From Aurantimicrobium minutum (GTDB lineage Bacteria; Actinomycetota; Actinomycetes; Actinomycetales; Microbacteriaceae), in NCBI RefSeq assembly GCF_002355535.1, contig NZ_AP017457.1, forward strand, positions 1,116,001 through 1,180,000: 64,000 bases of DNA. Reading direction: 5' to 3'. The translations under genes and the position numbers were made by a program. Shown here one piece after another: positions 8,184 to 16,277 of the stretch. The stretch's first letter is position 1, and every line of letters begins with the position of its first letter. The notes below the pieces were generated by a model, which was not told the DNA's origin, did no database searches, and saw only the letters and a list, made by a program, of their open reading frames with translations.

Positions 8184-9664
8184 CCAACGACCTTGGCCCT
8201 TCTCATAGCTGTAAACAGTGCCTGCTCCGCATCAAGCGAAGTATTGGGTGCAGCGTTGTAAACGATTGTCTGACCAGATGCTTTATCCAGGGGAACAACT
8301 GATGCACCCCTGTTGAGGTTCAAAAGTTCAGGACCCTTCTCACCAACAAGCACAGTTCCAGAACCAGTAATCGTTCCCCCGTTAGCAAGCAGAGGAATCT
8401 TGTTCAGCTTGAACCCGATAGAGCCACCGGTTGCTTTGCTGATGAAACTTCCAACACCGTTCAGAGCACCAATAACGCCATTGACCAGGTTCAGGATTGT
8501 GTTGATGTAAGACTTCACAAGCCACACAACACCGTTGAACACGTTGCCAATAACCTGCCCAATACCGTTGAACACGGCACTGAAAACGTCACCAATAGCT
8601 TTGATACCTGGAGTAATCCAGCCAACAAAACCAGCCCATACGGTACTAATCCACTTGACTACTGAATCCCAGTTCATGGCCAGCAGAATGATTGCACCAA
8701 TCAAGGCCATAATTCCGATGATGATCCATGTGATTGGGTTAGCCAGCAGTGCAGTGTTCATCGCCCAAGTGGCAATAGTGACACCGACAAAAGCTGCCGC
8801 CAAGATTCCAAGCGCGATAGCGAGTGCTTGAACAACGACAGGGTTATCTGCCATCCAATTCATCAAGTCCGCACCAACAATGGCGAGCTTTTCAACAGCA
8901 GGCAAAACAAGTAACCCGAGAGTCTCTTGGAAGTTCGCAAACGACTGAGACATCTTGTCTGCGTTCGTTGCAGTAGCCTCAGCAGTTCCACCAACCTGAG
9001 TCTCAAGCTCCTTCATCATCAAAGCCTGAGCACCAGCCATGTCACCAGCGGTAACCATGGCCTCAATCATGGCTTTCTGTTCATCAGTGAACTGAACACC
9101 CATACGACCCAAAGACGCCATGCCCTGAATCGGGTCATTCAACGCCTTACCCAAAGCAACAGCGTTACCCTCAGCAGAACCAAAACCTGCAGCAGCCAAG
9201 TCCATGGCAGCCATAGTGGCGCGGTCAAACATTCCACCCATGTCGCCTGCAGTTGCTGCAAGCTCCTTGAACGTCAACAGTTTGGCCTGAGTGTTCTTGA
9301 TAGCGTCCTCGTCAAGACCCTTGTTCAGAGCCTGTGCTTGAGCTAGATCAATGAGTCGCTGTGAAACTTCACCAGCGTTCTTACCGAACAGCCCCATCGA
9401 GGAAGCAATCTGGTTGATACGAGCGTTCTGCTCAACCTCAGCTTGAGCTGCACCAACGATGTCTTTAGTGAAGTTACCAATAGCGACACCACCAACGATG
9501 GCAGCCATAGGGCCAGCGAGAGACTTCAAACTTCCCATCATGCCCTGGCCCATTGATTGACCTACAGGGCCACCAATGTTTGAGAACTCATTCTCCAGTG
9601 CAGACTGTGCTCCCGTCATCGAGGGAACAATTTGAACGTATGCCTCCGCTATACGTGACGCCAT
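8177..9664 (-). CDS. Tail tape measure protein
   Basis: This 495-aa protein sets tail length and carries hydrophobic segments used during DNA entry. It begins with an Ala/Gly-rich region, a long alpha-helical part, and a hydrophobic block of two to three membrane-like helices (about residues 265-340). The C-terminus is Gly-rich. At 495 aa it is short for a siphovirus, which predicts a short tail of perhaps 70-80 nm using the usual 1.5 angstrom per residue. It follows the tail chaperone gene directly, as in other siphoviruses. Confidence 0.85.
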   Translation of the reverse strand: MASRIAEAYVQIVPSMTGAQSALENEFSNIGGPVGQSMGQGMMGSLKSLAGPMAAIVGGVAIGNFTKDIVGAAQAEVEQNARINQIASSMGLFGKNAGEVSQRLIDLAQAQALNKGLDEDAIKNTQAKLLTFKELAATAGDMGGMFDRATMAAMDLAAAGFGSAEGNAVALGKALNDPIQGMASLGRMGVQFTDEQKAMIEAMVTAGDMAGAQALMMKELETQVGGTAEATATNADKMSQSFANFQETLGLLVLPAVEKLAIVGADLMNWMADNPVVVQALAIALGILAAAFVGVTIATWAMNTALLANPITWIIIGIMALIGAIILLAMNWDSVVKWISTVWAGFVGWITPGIKAIGDVFSAVFNGIGQVIGNVFNGVVWLVKSYINTILNLVNGVIGALNGVGSFISKATGGSIGFKLNKIPLLANGGTITGSGTVLVGEKGPELLNLNRGASVVPLDKASGQTIVYNAAPNTSLDAEQALFTAMRRAKVVGW

Positions 9665-10286
9665 CAGGACTCCTTTGGATTCATGCGTTCAAGATTGCGG
9701 AGAACATCCGCACGTGAATGAGTGGTCTTTCCAGACCGTTTGACGTTTGAGTCAGGCCACGGCCTTTGAAGAGGTTTGATTTTCTTCTTCGAATTGATCT
9801 GATGTGTCAGGTCAAACAGTTCAGCAATGAGCATCCACTCGTGAGTGACTGGATATTTCCAATCGTTGAGTGCTGCTTGAAGCCAAGAAGAAGGGTCGCG
9901 GAACAAGATTGATGTGAGGTGTAATGCTTCACGCCAAGAGATGCTCTCTCCGACCTCGTCCCAGGACAGGTTGTAACGACTCCGAAAGTCTGCGCGAATC
10001 TCTGAAGGATAAGACTCGGCAATCTCTAGGAGCCGGAAGATTCCCCCATTGTGACCCCGTTGGTCCAGGCTTTGATGATGTCGCCAACATCAGAAAGTGG
10101 CTTTTCATCGAGTGCTTTTAGTTCAGCTGAGTCCTCGCCAAGGGTTAGCTCGAGAACGAGGAACGCTGCATCAACATCGTTCTCTGCTTTGCGTGATTTA
10201 CGCACAACACCCGAAGGGATGTTTTCAAACTTGGGGATGGCGAAGTCTTTGCCTTTGTGTTCGAAGTGGAACTTTTCTGCGGACAT
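9664..10286 (-). CDS. Tail assembly chaperone, long form made by -1 frameshift
   Basis: The reading frame downstream of the short chaperone has no good start codon but continues open in the -1 frame from the slip site GGGGGAA (10041-10047). After the slip the protein reads GIFRLLEIAESYPSEIRADF, then a segment ending SILFRDPSSW, which has the look of chaperone G-T proteins. The fused product is about 207 aa. Such fusions bind the tape measure protein and recruit tail tube subunits. A stand-alone start at 9906 would be TTG and would cut a conserved-looking segment. Confidence 0.8.
10026..10286 (-). CDS. Tail assembly chaperone, short form
   Basis: This 86-aa acidic, mostly helical protein is the unshifted product of the tail chaperone gene and lies between major tail and tape measure genes. 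It ends four codons after the slip site, which is usual for the short form. It probably coats the tape measure protein together with the frameshifted long form. Start: ATG with AGGAGA about 7 nt upstream. Confidence 0.8.
   Translation of the reverse strand: MSAEKFHFEHKGKDFAIPKFENIPSGVVRKSRKAENDVDAAFLVLELTLGEDSAELKALDEKPLSDVGDIIKAWTNGVTMGESSGS
10041..10047 (-). promoter_or_regulatory. -1 ribosomal slip site (GGGGGAA)
   Basis: In frame, the codons are ATG GGG GAA. Slipping one base back gives GGG GGA and enters the open frame for the second chaperone domain. Position, direction and the short distance to the zero-frame stop (10026-10028) agree with the conserved -1 shift of siphovirus tail chaperones. 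Confidence 0.75.
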
Positions 10287-10332
10287 GATGTCTCCTTAGT
10301 GCGGTTTGTTAGGAAGTGCGGACGATGGGTAA

Positions 10333-10367
10333 CCAGGGCCGGTGAGTCCGCACAACACCGGCCCTGG
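10333..10367. terminator. Perfect 12-bp hairpin behind the major tail gene
   Basis: CCAGGGCCGGTG pairs with CACCGGCCCTGG across an 11-nt loop. It lies between the major tail gene and the chaperone gene and has no T tract. It may lower readthrough or protect the 3' end of the abundant major tail mRNA. Confidence 0.6.
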
Positions 10368-10373
10368 AGTTTG

Positions 10374-10898
10374 TTACTCGAACTCGCTAAAGAAAGCGTC
10401 CGAGGTGCGACCGTCAGTCGCGTAAGCGGTAACAGTTACGCCGTACATCAGAGCCTCACCGTTAGCGATGGTCTGAGCTTCAACAGCAAGAACTTCACCG
10501 GAAGGAATGTAGTGACGGATTACCTTTGCACCGTCAACAACGTCGATAACGAAAGACTTGCGTCCGCCAGTAGATGCTGGGTTGACTTCAATCTTTCCGC
10601 CGACCATGGTTGCACCGAAGTACAGTTCCAGAACTGCTTCGTTAGTTTCGAGCAGTGAGAAGGTGAAAGTCTCGGTTGCTTCAGTAACAACTTCACGGAC
10701 GAGGTCAGCGTTCTGCCATCCACGGATTTGGTTGGTGGACTTGTCGAGAGCGTGAGCGATACCGTCAGCGGAAACGTATCCAAGCTCGGTGAAACCGGTG
10801 AGTACTGAGTCTGATGCGGTTGGTGCGGTTGCAGTGGTGGCACCGACGTAGCACTTGCCTGTAATTCCCACCACAACTGAATCGGCTGAGAGAGCCAT
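10374..10898 (-). CDS. Major tail (tube) protein
   Basis: This 174-aa protein is beta-rich, with alternating hydrophobic strands and a length normal for siphovirus tail tube proteins. It lies exactly between the tail terminator gene and the tail chaperones, and is bracketed by two hairpins, as expected for a highly expressed gene. The N-terminal GKCYVGATTATAP segment and the central TFTFSLLETNEAVLELYF strand are typical of tail tube folds. No Ig-like extension is present. Confidence 0.85.
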   Translation of the reverse strand: MALSADSVVVGITGKCYVGATTATAPTASDSVLTGFTELGYVSADGIAHALDKSTNQIRGWQNADLVREVVTEATETFTFSLLETNEAVLELYFGATMVGGKIEVNPASTGGRKSFVIDVVDGAKVIRHYIPSGEVLAVEAQTIANGEALMYGVTVTAYATDGRTSDAFFSEFE

Positions 10899-10923
10899 GT
10901 TTTCTCCAAATGGTTAAACGAAA

Positions 10924-10945
10924 AACACCCTCGGTCGAGAGTGTT
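10924..10945 (-). terminator. Intrinsic terminator before the major tail gene
   Basis: On the minus strand a 9-bp stem with one mismatch and loop GACC is followed by TTTTTC. It would stop part of the transcription from the neck genes, and the tail tube gene may therefore have a promoter nearby. The hairpin is close to the start codon of the major tail gene. Confidence 0.6.
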
Positions 10946-10982
10946 GAGGTGGGCAAAGCCCAATCTGAGTGCGGTCAGAAAA

Positions 10983-11390
10983 TTAGACGTCTGAAGCTTT
11001 CACAACGAGTTCGAACGACATGTATCGCTGTTCCTCAGTAGCTTCGTTATCTACACGAACTGGAGACATCACAGTCTCCACAAGTTTGATGTCGCCCCAG
11101 TTATATGTCCGCATAAGAGACTCGACTAGACGAGCTAAATCACTAGCGTCAGCGTAAGTTCCTGCGAACACATTCACTCCAAGACGTTCAGTCTTAGTGA
11201 TTCCACGAACACGCTGGCCTCCGCCATCTGCACGAACCATGACGATACGTGCAGGGTAAGGGGATACATCAGGAGCAGGCTTCTTGGTAGCAACAAAAAC
11301 GTTAGAAGCGAATGGGAAAGTTGACGCGCTCAGTGAAGATTTCAAACGCGAAACAATCAGTTTTTCCACATCAGGAAACATGGTCGCCAT
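10983..11390 (-). CDS. Tail terminator (head-tail connector) protein
   Basis: This 135-aa protein begins with FPDVEKLIVSRLKSSL, the usual helical start of siphovirus tail terminators, followed by beta strands with the RIVMVRADGGG turn. It lies directly before the major tail gene and shares its ATG with the stop of the preceding neck gene. It would cap the tail tube and join it to the head. The call is by order and pattern. Confidence 0.7.
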   Translation of the reverse strand: MATMFPDVEKLIVSRLKSSLSASTFPFASNVFVATKKPAPDVSPYPARIVMVRADGGGQRVRGITKTERLGVNVFAGTYADASDLARLVESLMRTYNWGDIKLVETVMSPVRVDNEATEEQRYMSFELVVKASDV

Positions 11391-11638
11391 TATTTCTCCA
11401 AACGTGAAATTGTTTGAGCAAGCCTGCCCGTAATTGATTCGCGAAACAGTGCACCAGGTCTAGTGTCAACAACGTTCGCCACATACTTAGTGCGACGCAT
11501 CCAAGGCTGAGCTTCATAGCCAGAACCTGCACTTGCAGCAAAGACTTCAGCAGCCTCGTCAACAGCACTCACAATGCCGTCCTCGTGCATCAGAGCGATG
11601 ATTCCCTGCTTGTCCAGCTTGATACGTGCCTTAGCCAT
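11390..11638 (-). CDS. HK97 gp10-like neck protein (short)
   Basis: This 82-aa protein lies between the head-tail stopper and tail terminator genes. The KLDKQGIIALMHEDGIVSAVDEAAEVFAA helical start and R-Y-V-A-N segment resemble the head-tail joining proteins of the HK97 gp10 type, but it is shorter than usual. Overlaps of 1 and 8 nt on either side show tight coupling. Confidence 0.6.
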   Translation of the reverse strand: MAKARIKLDKQGIIALMHEDGIVSAVDEAAEVFAASAGSGYEAQPWMRRTKYVANVVDTRPGALFRESITGRLAQTISRLEK

Positions 11639-11957
11639 CTCGACGCCTTAGAGCTACAACTACGCCTTTAGAGACGTTCAACATTGACGTCCACTCCTGC
11701 GAGAAACCATCCTTGACGTAACGGTTACCCCGAACAACAAAGATGTCTTCGTCCTGCACAGTAGAACCAGCAGGCATGTACAACATCATTTGAGTGTCAA
11801 TGGGTGAACCCTCGACAGTGACCGGTTCATTAGTTGAACCCCAGCCGACCAGGCATCCAGGAACAGTCACTTCAGCAGTCGTGAAAGTAGGGTTTCCATA
11901 ATCATCAACAGCACCAAGAGTGCGCCTGATGATAGTTACTGACTCGCCCATGTTCAC
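11631..11957 (-). CDS. Head-tail stopper (head closure) protein
   Basis: This 108-aa beta-rich protein (VTIIRRTLGAVDDYGNP, later DIFVVRGNRY and a C-terminal VVVALRRRDG) is typical of head closure proteins that plug the portal after DNA packaging. It lies between the adaptor and the gp10-like gene and overlaps both. Confidence 0.7.
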   Translation of the reverse strand: MNMGESVTIIRRTLGAVDDYGNPTFTTAEVTVPGCLVGWGSTNEPVTVEGSPIDTQMMLYMPAGSTVQDEDIFVVRGNRYVKDGFSQEWTSMLNVSKGVVVALRRRDG

Positions 11958-12553
11958 CGTCCAAAGTGAGTAGCGTCACCACGGTAGTGAGTGAACTTGC
12001 CGTTACCCATCAGCGATGCAGTACCAATGTGCTTCTGTCGGTAAGAGTCAGCGACAGCCTGCTCAGCAGGAGAAAGCATGACCTGAGAACCAACAGCCCA
12101 AGACGCATACTCTTGCGAGAACGGCCCAGTTGTTTGCTTAGTGATACCGGAAGCAGCGTCAGGAGCAATCGACAAAGTACGAGCAACCATGCCAGCTACG
12201 ACAGCCACCACAGGTTCAGGGATAGTTGCCGAACCATGCTCGTAAACAATCTTGAGAGGGGTAGATGTGTAGACGTCAAAGAGCGTCTGGAATCCATCCC
12301 AGGTGTAGTCAACGGGAACACCGTTGATGTCCTCGACAGAGATGATCTCGATGACGGGACGTTGAAGGAGACGCACGACGCCATCCTTCGGGAATACGCG
12401 AACTGTTGATTCGCCTACTTCAAATTGCTGTTCTGACCTGTTGACGAAAAGTGCGGACGCATCCTCAAGCCAGGCAGTCGCTTTTGCTTCTTCAGCAGTA
12501 GTGAGTTCACGACCGAGTCGTGCTTCAACATCTGCGATGGTTGCGAGAGCCAT
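11954..12553 (-). CDS. Head-tail adaptor protein
   Basis: This 199-aa protein begins ATIADVEARLGRELTTAEEAKATAWLEDASALF, the helical pattern common to gp6-type head-tail adaptors, followed by a beta segment (VIEIISVEDINGVPVDY) and a C-terminal helical part. It is the first neck gene after the capsid gene. It would form the ring between portal and stopper. Confidence 0.75.
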   Translation of the reverse strand: MALATIADVEARLGRELTTAEEAKATAWLEDASALFVNRSEQQFEVGESTVRVFPKDGVVRLLQRPVIEIISVEDINGVPVDYTWDGFQTLFDVYTSTPLKIVYEHGSATIPEPVVAVVAGMVARTLSIAPDAASGITKQTTGPFSQEYASWAVGSQVMLSPAEQAVADSYRQKHIGTASLMGNGKFTHYRGDATHFGR

Positions 12554-12600
12554 TCACGCGCCTTTCGTTCAAGGTAAAGAAAGTATTCAGTTATGTGGAA

Positions 12601-12630
12601 GGTGAGGGCCGACCGAAGTCGACCCCCACC
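12601..12630. terminator. Hairpin behind the capsid gene
   Basis: A 13-bp stem with two mismatches and a CGAA tetraloop lies 13 bp after the capsid stop codon. There is no clear T tract. It may stabilise capsid mRNA or act as a weak terminator. Confidence 0.55.
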
Positions 12631-12643
12631 TGTACGCGCCAGA

Positions 12644-13459
12644 TTAGGCAGATACGTACTTGTAAACAGCGGTTGGGCGAGTAACCTTTGCGCCGTAAAC
12701 GTTCAGACCACGAACGATGTCGCTGAACTTGCTTGGGTTACGCAGAGACTCAACCTTGTCAATCTGAGAAACGAAAGCAGCAGCTGCAGAGTGGTAACCA
12801 ACTGCAACAGGCTTGGTAGCCTCAGCGAAAGCAGGAGTCTCGATAACGTCCATACCGAACAGGCGTGCAACCTGGCCGTTACGGAGTTCGTTAGATCCAC
12901 CAGCAAGAGCTACGTCAGACAGTCCGCCAACGAGCAGGTCAGCGAAAGCAGGGTTTACTGCAACGAAACGGTCGCCAGTTGGAACCTTAGCCTTAGCCAT
13001 GAGGGTACGAATCTTCTGCAGAGCAGCCTTAGCCTCAGCGAAGGTGTCAACAGCTACAGGAGTTGACTCCTGTGCAGAGGTAGCACCTGCAATGAGCTGA
13101 GCAATAACGTACTCTTCAGCATCTTCTGCAAGGCCCTTACCGGCTGCAGAAACCCAAGCGTCGAACGAACCTGCAGCCTGAACTGCGTCAACGTCGTCAA
13201 CGTTTACAGAGAAGGCACGCTCCTGGTCAATGAGGAGAGTAACCTCAGTGTCAGCGAGAGCCTCGGGGTCGATAACGCGACCGGCACCAGCGTAGTCAAC
13301 GATGGTTGGAGTGGTTGCGTTGATGATGTGAACAGTGTTGCCCTTGCGTGCATCGCCGGAGAACTGAGTGTTCAGGGTAGGGATAATGAGCTGGTTTGCG
13401 AAGAACGATTCCTGTACGCCTGCGCTCCAGATTTCTGGGATGAAGTTGTCGATAGCCAT
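12644..13459 (-). CDS. Major capsid protein
   Basis: This 271-aa protein begins with NFIPEIWSAGVQESFFANQ, the start pattern of a large group of HK97-fold capsid proteins in actinophages with a P22-coat-like layout. A central GRVIDPEALADTEVTLLIDQ strand region follows and the C-terminus is GLNVYGAKVTRPTAVYKYVSA. It is preceded by the scaffold gene and followed by the adaptor gene. The C-terminal strand is typical of the axial domain. AGGAGA lies close before the ATG. Confidence 0.9.
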   Translation of the reverse strand: MAIDNFIPEIWSAGVQESFFANQLIIPTLNTQFSGDARKGNTVHIINATTPTIVDYAGAGRVIDPEALADTEVTLLIDQERAFSVNVDDVDAVQAAGSFDAWVSAAGKGLAEDAEEYVIAQLIAGATSAQESTPVAVDTFAEAKAALQKIRTLMAKAKVPTGDRFVAVNPAFADLLVGGLSDVALAGGSNELRNGQVARLFGMDVIETPAFAEATKPVAVGYHSAAAAFVSQIDKVESLRNPSKFSDIVRGLNVYGAKVTRPTAVYKYVSA

Positions 13460-13476
13460 TAGCTATCTCCTTTCGA

Positions 13477-14052
13477 TTATTGTTTTCCCATCAATGAATC
13501 AAGACGTCCGTCTTTACGGGCCGCCAAAATGTCTTGAGGAGTCATGGTTGCAAGCTCTTCACGAGAACGAATCTGTGCAGAGCCGGATAATGTTTTGCCT
13601 CTAACGCCCTGGCCCAAGTCTGGGAGTGGAGTTTCAGCAGGTTTGGTGTGCGCCTCGACCCATGCCTGGATGGCTTCGGTGTCGATGTCGCCTGAATCGT
13701 CGATGAACGCTGACTTGTTGAAGTCAAGAATGGCGTTACCCTCAAGGGTCTTACCGTTCAGAGCTGACTTCAGTTCTGCATCAACAAGCTTTCCTGCAAA
13801 CTCAAGTCGCACTGCCCGTCGCGTCTCTTCACGAGTCGACTCAATAAGTCGCTCCTGATCCGACAAGGATGCTTTCTTGAGAGCTTCAAGTTCTTTAGCA
13901 GCTTCAGCATTAGCTTTAGCCTGAGCCTCAGTCTTACGACTCATGGCTTTCCACTTTTCAAGTTCAGCTTTCAAATCCTTTTCAGGAATCTCTGCATCTT
14001 GAACTTCAATAGCTTCTTCAGGTTCAGCAGTTTCGATGATTTCTTCTGACAT
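13477..14052 (-). CDS. Capsid scaffold protein
   Basis: This 191-aa protein has an acidic start, a long charged coiled coil (about residues 20-85) rich in Lys, Glu and Ala, and a C-terminal part ending in a short basic helix (DILAARKDGRLDSLMGKQ). This layout and its place directly before the capsid gene fit a scaffold that guides procapsid assembly and is absent from the virion. Confidence 0.85.
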   Translation of the reverse strand: MSEEIIETAEPEEAIEVQDAEIPEKDLKAELEKWKAMSRKTEAQAKANAEAAKELEALKKASLSDQERLIESTREETRRAVRLEFAGKLVDAELKSALNGKTLEGNAILDFNKSAFIDDSGDIDTEAIQAWVEAHTKPAETPLPDLGQGVRGKTLSGSAQIRSREELATMTPQDILAARKDGRLDSLMGKQ

Positions 14053-14122
14053 GGGTCATTTCTCCGTTTCGGATAATGTGCGCTCATTGCGAGCTAATCG
14101 GCAGCGGTTGCCGAAATCTGAG

Positions 14123-14953
14123 TTACCCCCACGTGCGTGGAGGTGGAAGGTCGCTGGGTCCAGTGAAGTTCTGACCAGAGACAGTTAAGACAGGGCCAAG
14201 TTCGCCATGTTCGTGGATTGTTATCTTCGAGTAGTCAACGTTTCTGGCAGCTCTATCGCTAACCCCGAAACGTTCAGCAATCGATGCGTGAACAGCGTCC
14301 AAGCGTTCCTCGTCAATAACCTGTCCAACATCTGTCGTGCCATAGATGGGCATCTCGCCACAGTCACAGTTGTTGTGGATAGGTTGTAGATCACCGGAGT
14401 GGTATCTCTGCGTTGACGCGACATAACACAGTGCACAGTTCTCAGCTCCGGAGAGCACTCGAACATAGCCAACAATGTTGGAGTTACGGCCACGAGAGAG
14501 CAAACCGGCAGACCTGCGAGCCAACTGCACTTCCGTTCGCATGATGTCCTCAACGCGCAAAGCAGCTTCTTCAAGAGCTTGCGTCATGGACTTGTCTTGC
14601 GACAGTGCAGTTCGTAACGTCACGAACGGACGAGTGTAAACCTGCACCACATCAGCACCATTACGGAGCGCACCAGTGGTGAGCTGTTCTGGTTTGATAA
14701 CTGGGGCCGTGAACTTCTCGCCCTCAAGCTTTGCAATTTCCCGATAGAAACCGGTTGCAAGTTTCGCTGCTTGAGCCTTCACCACAGTCATGTCCTGAAT
14801 GGTTGCGTCGATGAACATTGGAACGTCATCGTCACGCCATGAACCAAGGTTGAGGAAGCGTTCTTTAGCCTGGTTACCTGCCGCATCAATAAGCCGTCCA
14901 GACAGCGTCTGGTAGGCGTCTGCGAGTTCTTTACGGCTGGGCAACCTGACCAC
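14123..14953 (-). CDS. MuF-like minor head protein
   Basis: This 276-aa protein lies between portal and scaffold genes. Its core (about residues 160-210) shows NCALCYVASTQRY followed by HNNCDC, a Cys/His cluster that probably binds zinc, as in head morphogenesis proteins of the MuF/SPP1 gp7 group. It overlaps the end of the portal gene by 23 nt. No toxin domain is attached at the C-terminus. It may enter the head with the portal. Confidence 0.75.
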   Translation of the reverse strand: MVRLPSRKELADAYQTLSGRLIDAAGNQAKERFLNLGSWRDDDVPMFIDATIQDMTVVKAQAAKLATGFYREIAKLEGEKFTAPVIKPEQLTTGALRNGADVVQVYTRPFVTLRTALSQDKSMTQALEEAALRVEDIMRTEVQLARRSAGLLSRGRNSNIVGYVRVLSGAENCALCYVASTQRYHSGDLQPIHNNCDCGEMPIYGTTDVGQVIDEERLDAVHASIAERFGVSDRAARNVDYSKITIHEHGELGPVLTVSGQNFTGPSDLPPPRTWG

Positions 14954-16268
14954 CTAGCATCGCCTGCGTGAGGATAGCTTCGCCTGCGCGTTCAGCTTCC
15001 ATCTCCGCAATCTCAGCAGGTGAGAACTGTCCAATCAAAGACATACGTGAGCGGAATGGAATGTCTTGGAACTTCGAGTTAGCGTCTCCGCGTTCAGCGA
15101 GAGAGTAACGCTCTGCAGGCTTCCAGATAGGTTCAAGGTCGAGCAGGTTAGCTCGCTCCTCGTCACCCATCCAACGGAACAACAGCGACATGACCTTGGA
15201 CCAGGAAGCGGTCACTCGAGCCATACGATCTTCAGCTTTGAACACCAAGCCCTCACGTGCGAGAGCTGCACCTTCAGCAGATTGGTTTGCCCCATCTGGT
15301 GAGAGGTAGTGCATTGGTGTGCGAGTGAGTGCAGCGAAGTCTTGAATGTCAGCGCGAACTCCAGAGATGATTCCCTGAATGTCAGTCTGCTGTGACTCCC
15401 AAATGTCAGCTCCTTCTGGGAGCATCCACAAGGCACCAGGACCAGGCTGGAAAATGCCGTCGTAGTCGACCTCGTTACCGTCCATGTCGAACTGTGGAAG
15501 GTCACCCTTAATGGCACGCTGCTTGAACGCTTGAGTTGTGACAATGACTAGGCGTTGCAGAATCATGTGATTGATTCGGTCAATCAGGTCAAGGTATGGC
15601 TCAAACTCGCCCTTCTCGTTCAGGTTCTCAAACTTGACCACAGGGACTTCACCCAGTGGGTTATCGCTTGAGAGGTCCTCACGGTATACCCAGTTATCGA
15701 GCGAGAACAGAGAACCCTCTGCAGGCTTGACATAAACCTCAATACGAGTGGGGTAGTAAAAGTATGCGAAATCCATACCAGAGTCGTCATCACGGAAAAC
15801 CTTTGCAGCTTCTGTAATCAGTCGAGGGTCAGACTCGTGATGCTTAGCTTCCAGCTCTCGAGGGTCCTCAACCGTGACGACAGGCATCCCACCAGGAACG
15901 ATAGGAGGTCCCACGATGGCGTAGCACTCACCATACGTCAGCATCTTGTCGTGAATGTCAGCAGACAACACATCAAGGTTGTTAGCCTTCCACAGACGAC
16001 GAGCCTGAATGTCGCCATTCTCATCACCATCAGCACCAGTGCGGAACCCACCAATGATCATGCGTTCACGAGTTGCAGCGACAGCAAGAGACGCAATGTT
16101 CATGCGTGCCTTCTTCTGGAAACGACGGTACGCCTTTGACGCACCTTCAGCTCCTTCAGGAAGTGGTGCATCCCCATCGACATAACGCTCAAGGAGGTTG
16201 AATCGTGCTTGGCCTCTGGCGATGTCACGGACTAGATACTGCTGGCGTGAGTCCAGTTCGGTCGCCAT
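14931..16268 (-). CDS. Portal protein
   Basis: This 445-aa protein forms the DNA entry ring at one capsid vertex. It has the SPP1 gp6-type pattern: a helical start with LLERYVDGDAPLPEG, a central RINHMILQRLVIVTTQAFKQRA helix region, and LTRTPMHYLSPDGANQSAEG before the long C-terminal helices. It starts 9 nt after the large terminase stop. Length and order are normal. Confidence 0.9.
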   Translation of the reverse strand: MATELDSRQQYLVRDIARGQARFNLLERYVDGDAPLPEGAEGASKAYRRFQKKARMNIASLAVAATRERMIIGGFRTGADGDENGDIQARRLWKANNLDVLSADIHDKMLTYGECYAIVGPPIVPGGMPVVTVEDPRELEAKHHESDPRLITEAAKVFRDDDSGMDFAYFYYPTRIEVYVKPAEGSLFSLDNWVYREDLSSDNPLGEVPVVKFENLNEKGEFEPYLDLIDRINHMILQRLVIVTTQAFKQRAIKGDLPQFDMDGNEVDYDGIFQPGPGALWMLPEGADIWESQQTDIQGIISGVRADIQDFAALTRTPMHYLSPDGANQSAEGAALAREGLVFKAEDRMARVTASWSKVMSLLFRWMGDEERANLLDLEPIWKPAERYSLAERGDANSKFQDIPFRSRMSLIGQFSPAEIAEMEAERAGEAILTQAMLGGQVAQP

Positions 16269-16277
16269 AAGTTCTCC

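Noticed and set aside
9664-9906. Separate tail protein gene starting with TTG at 9906
   Set aside because: The same frame stays open and coding-like up to the slip site, so it is the second half of a frameshift product.
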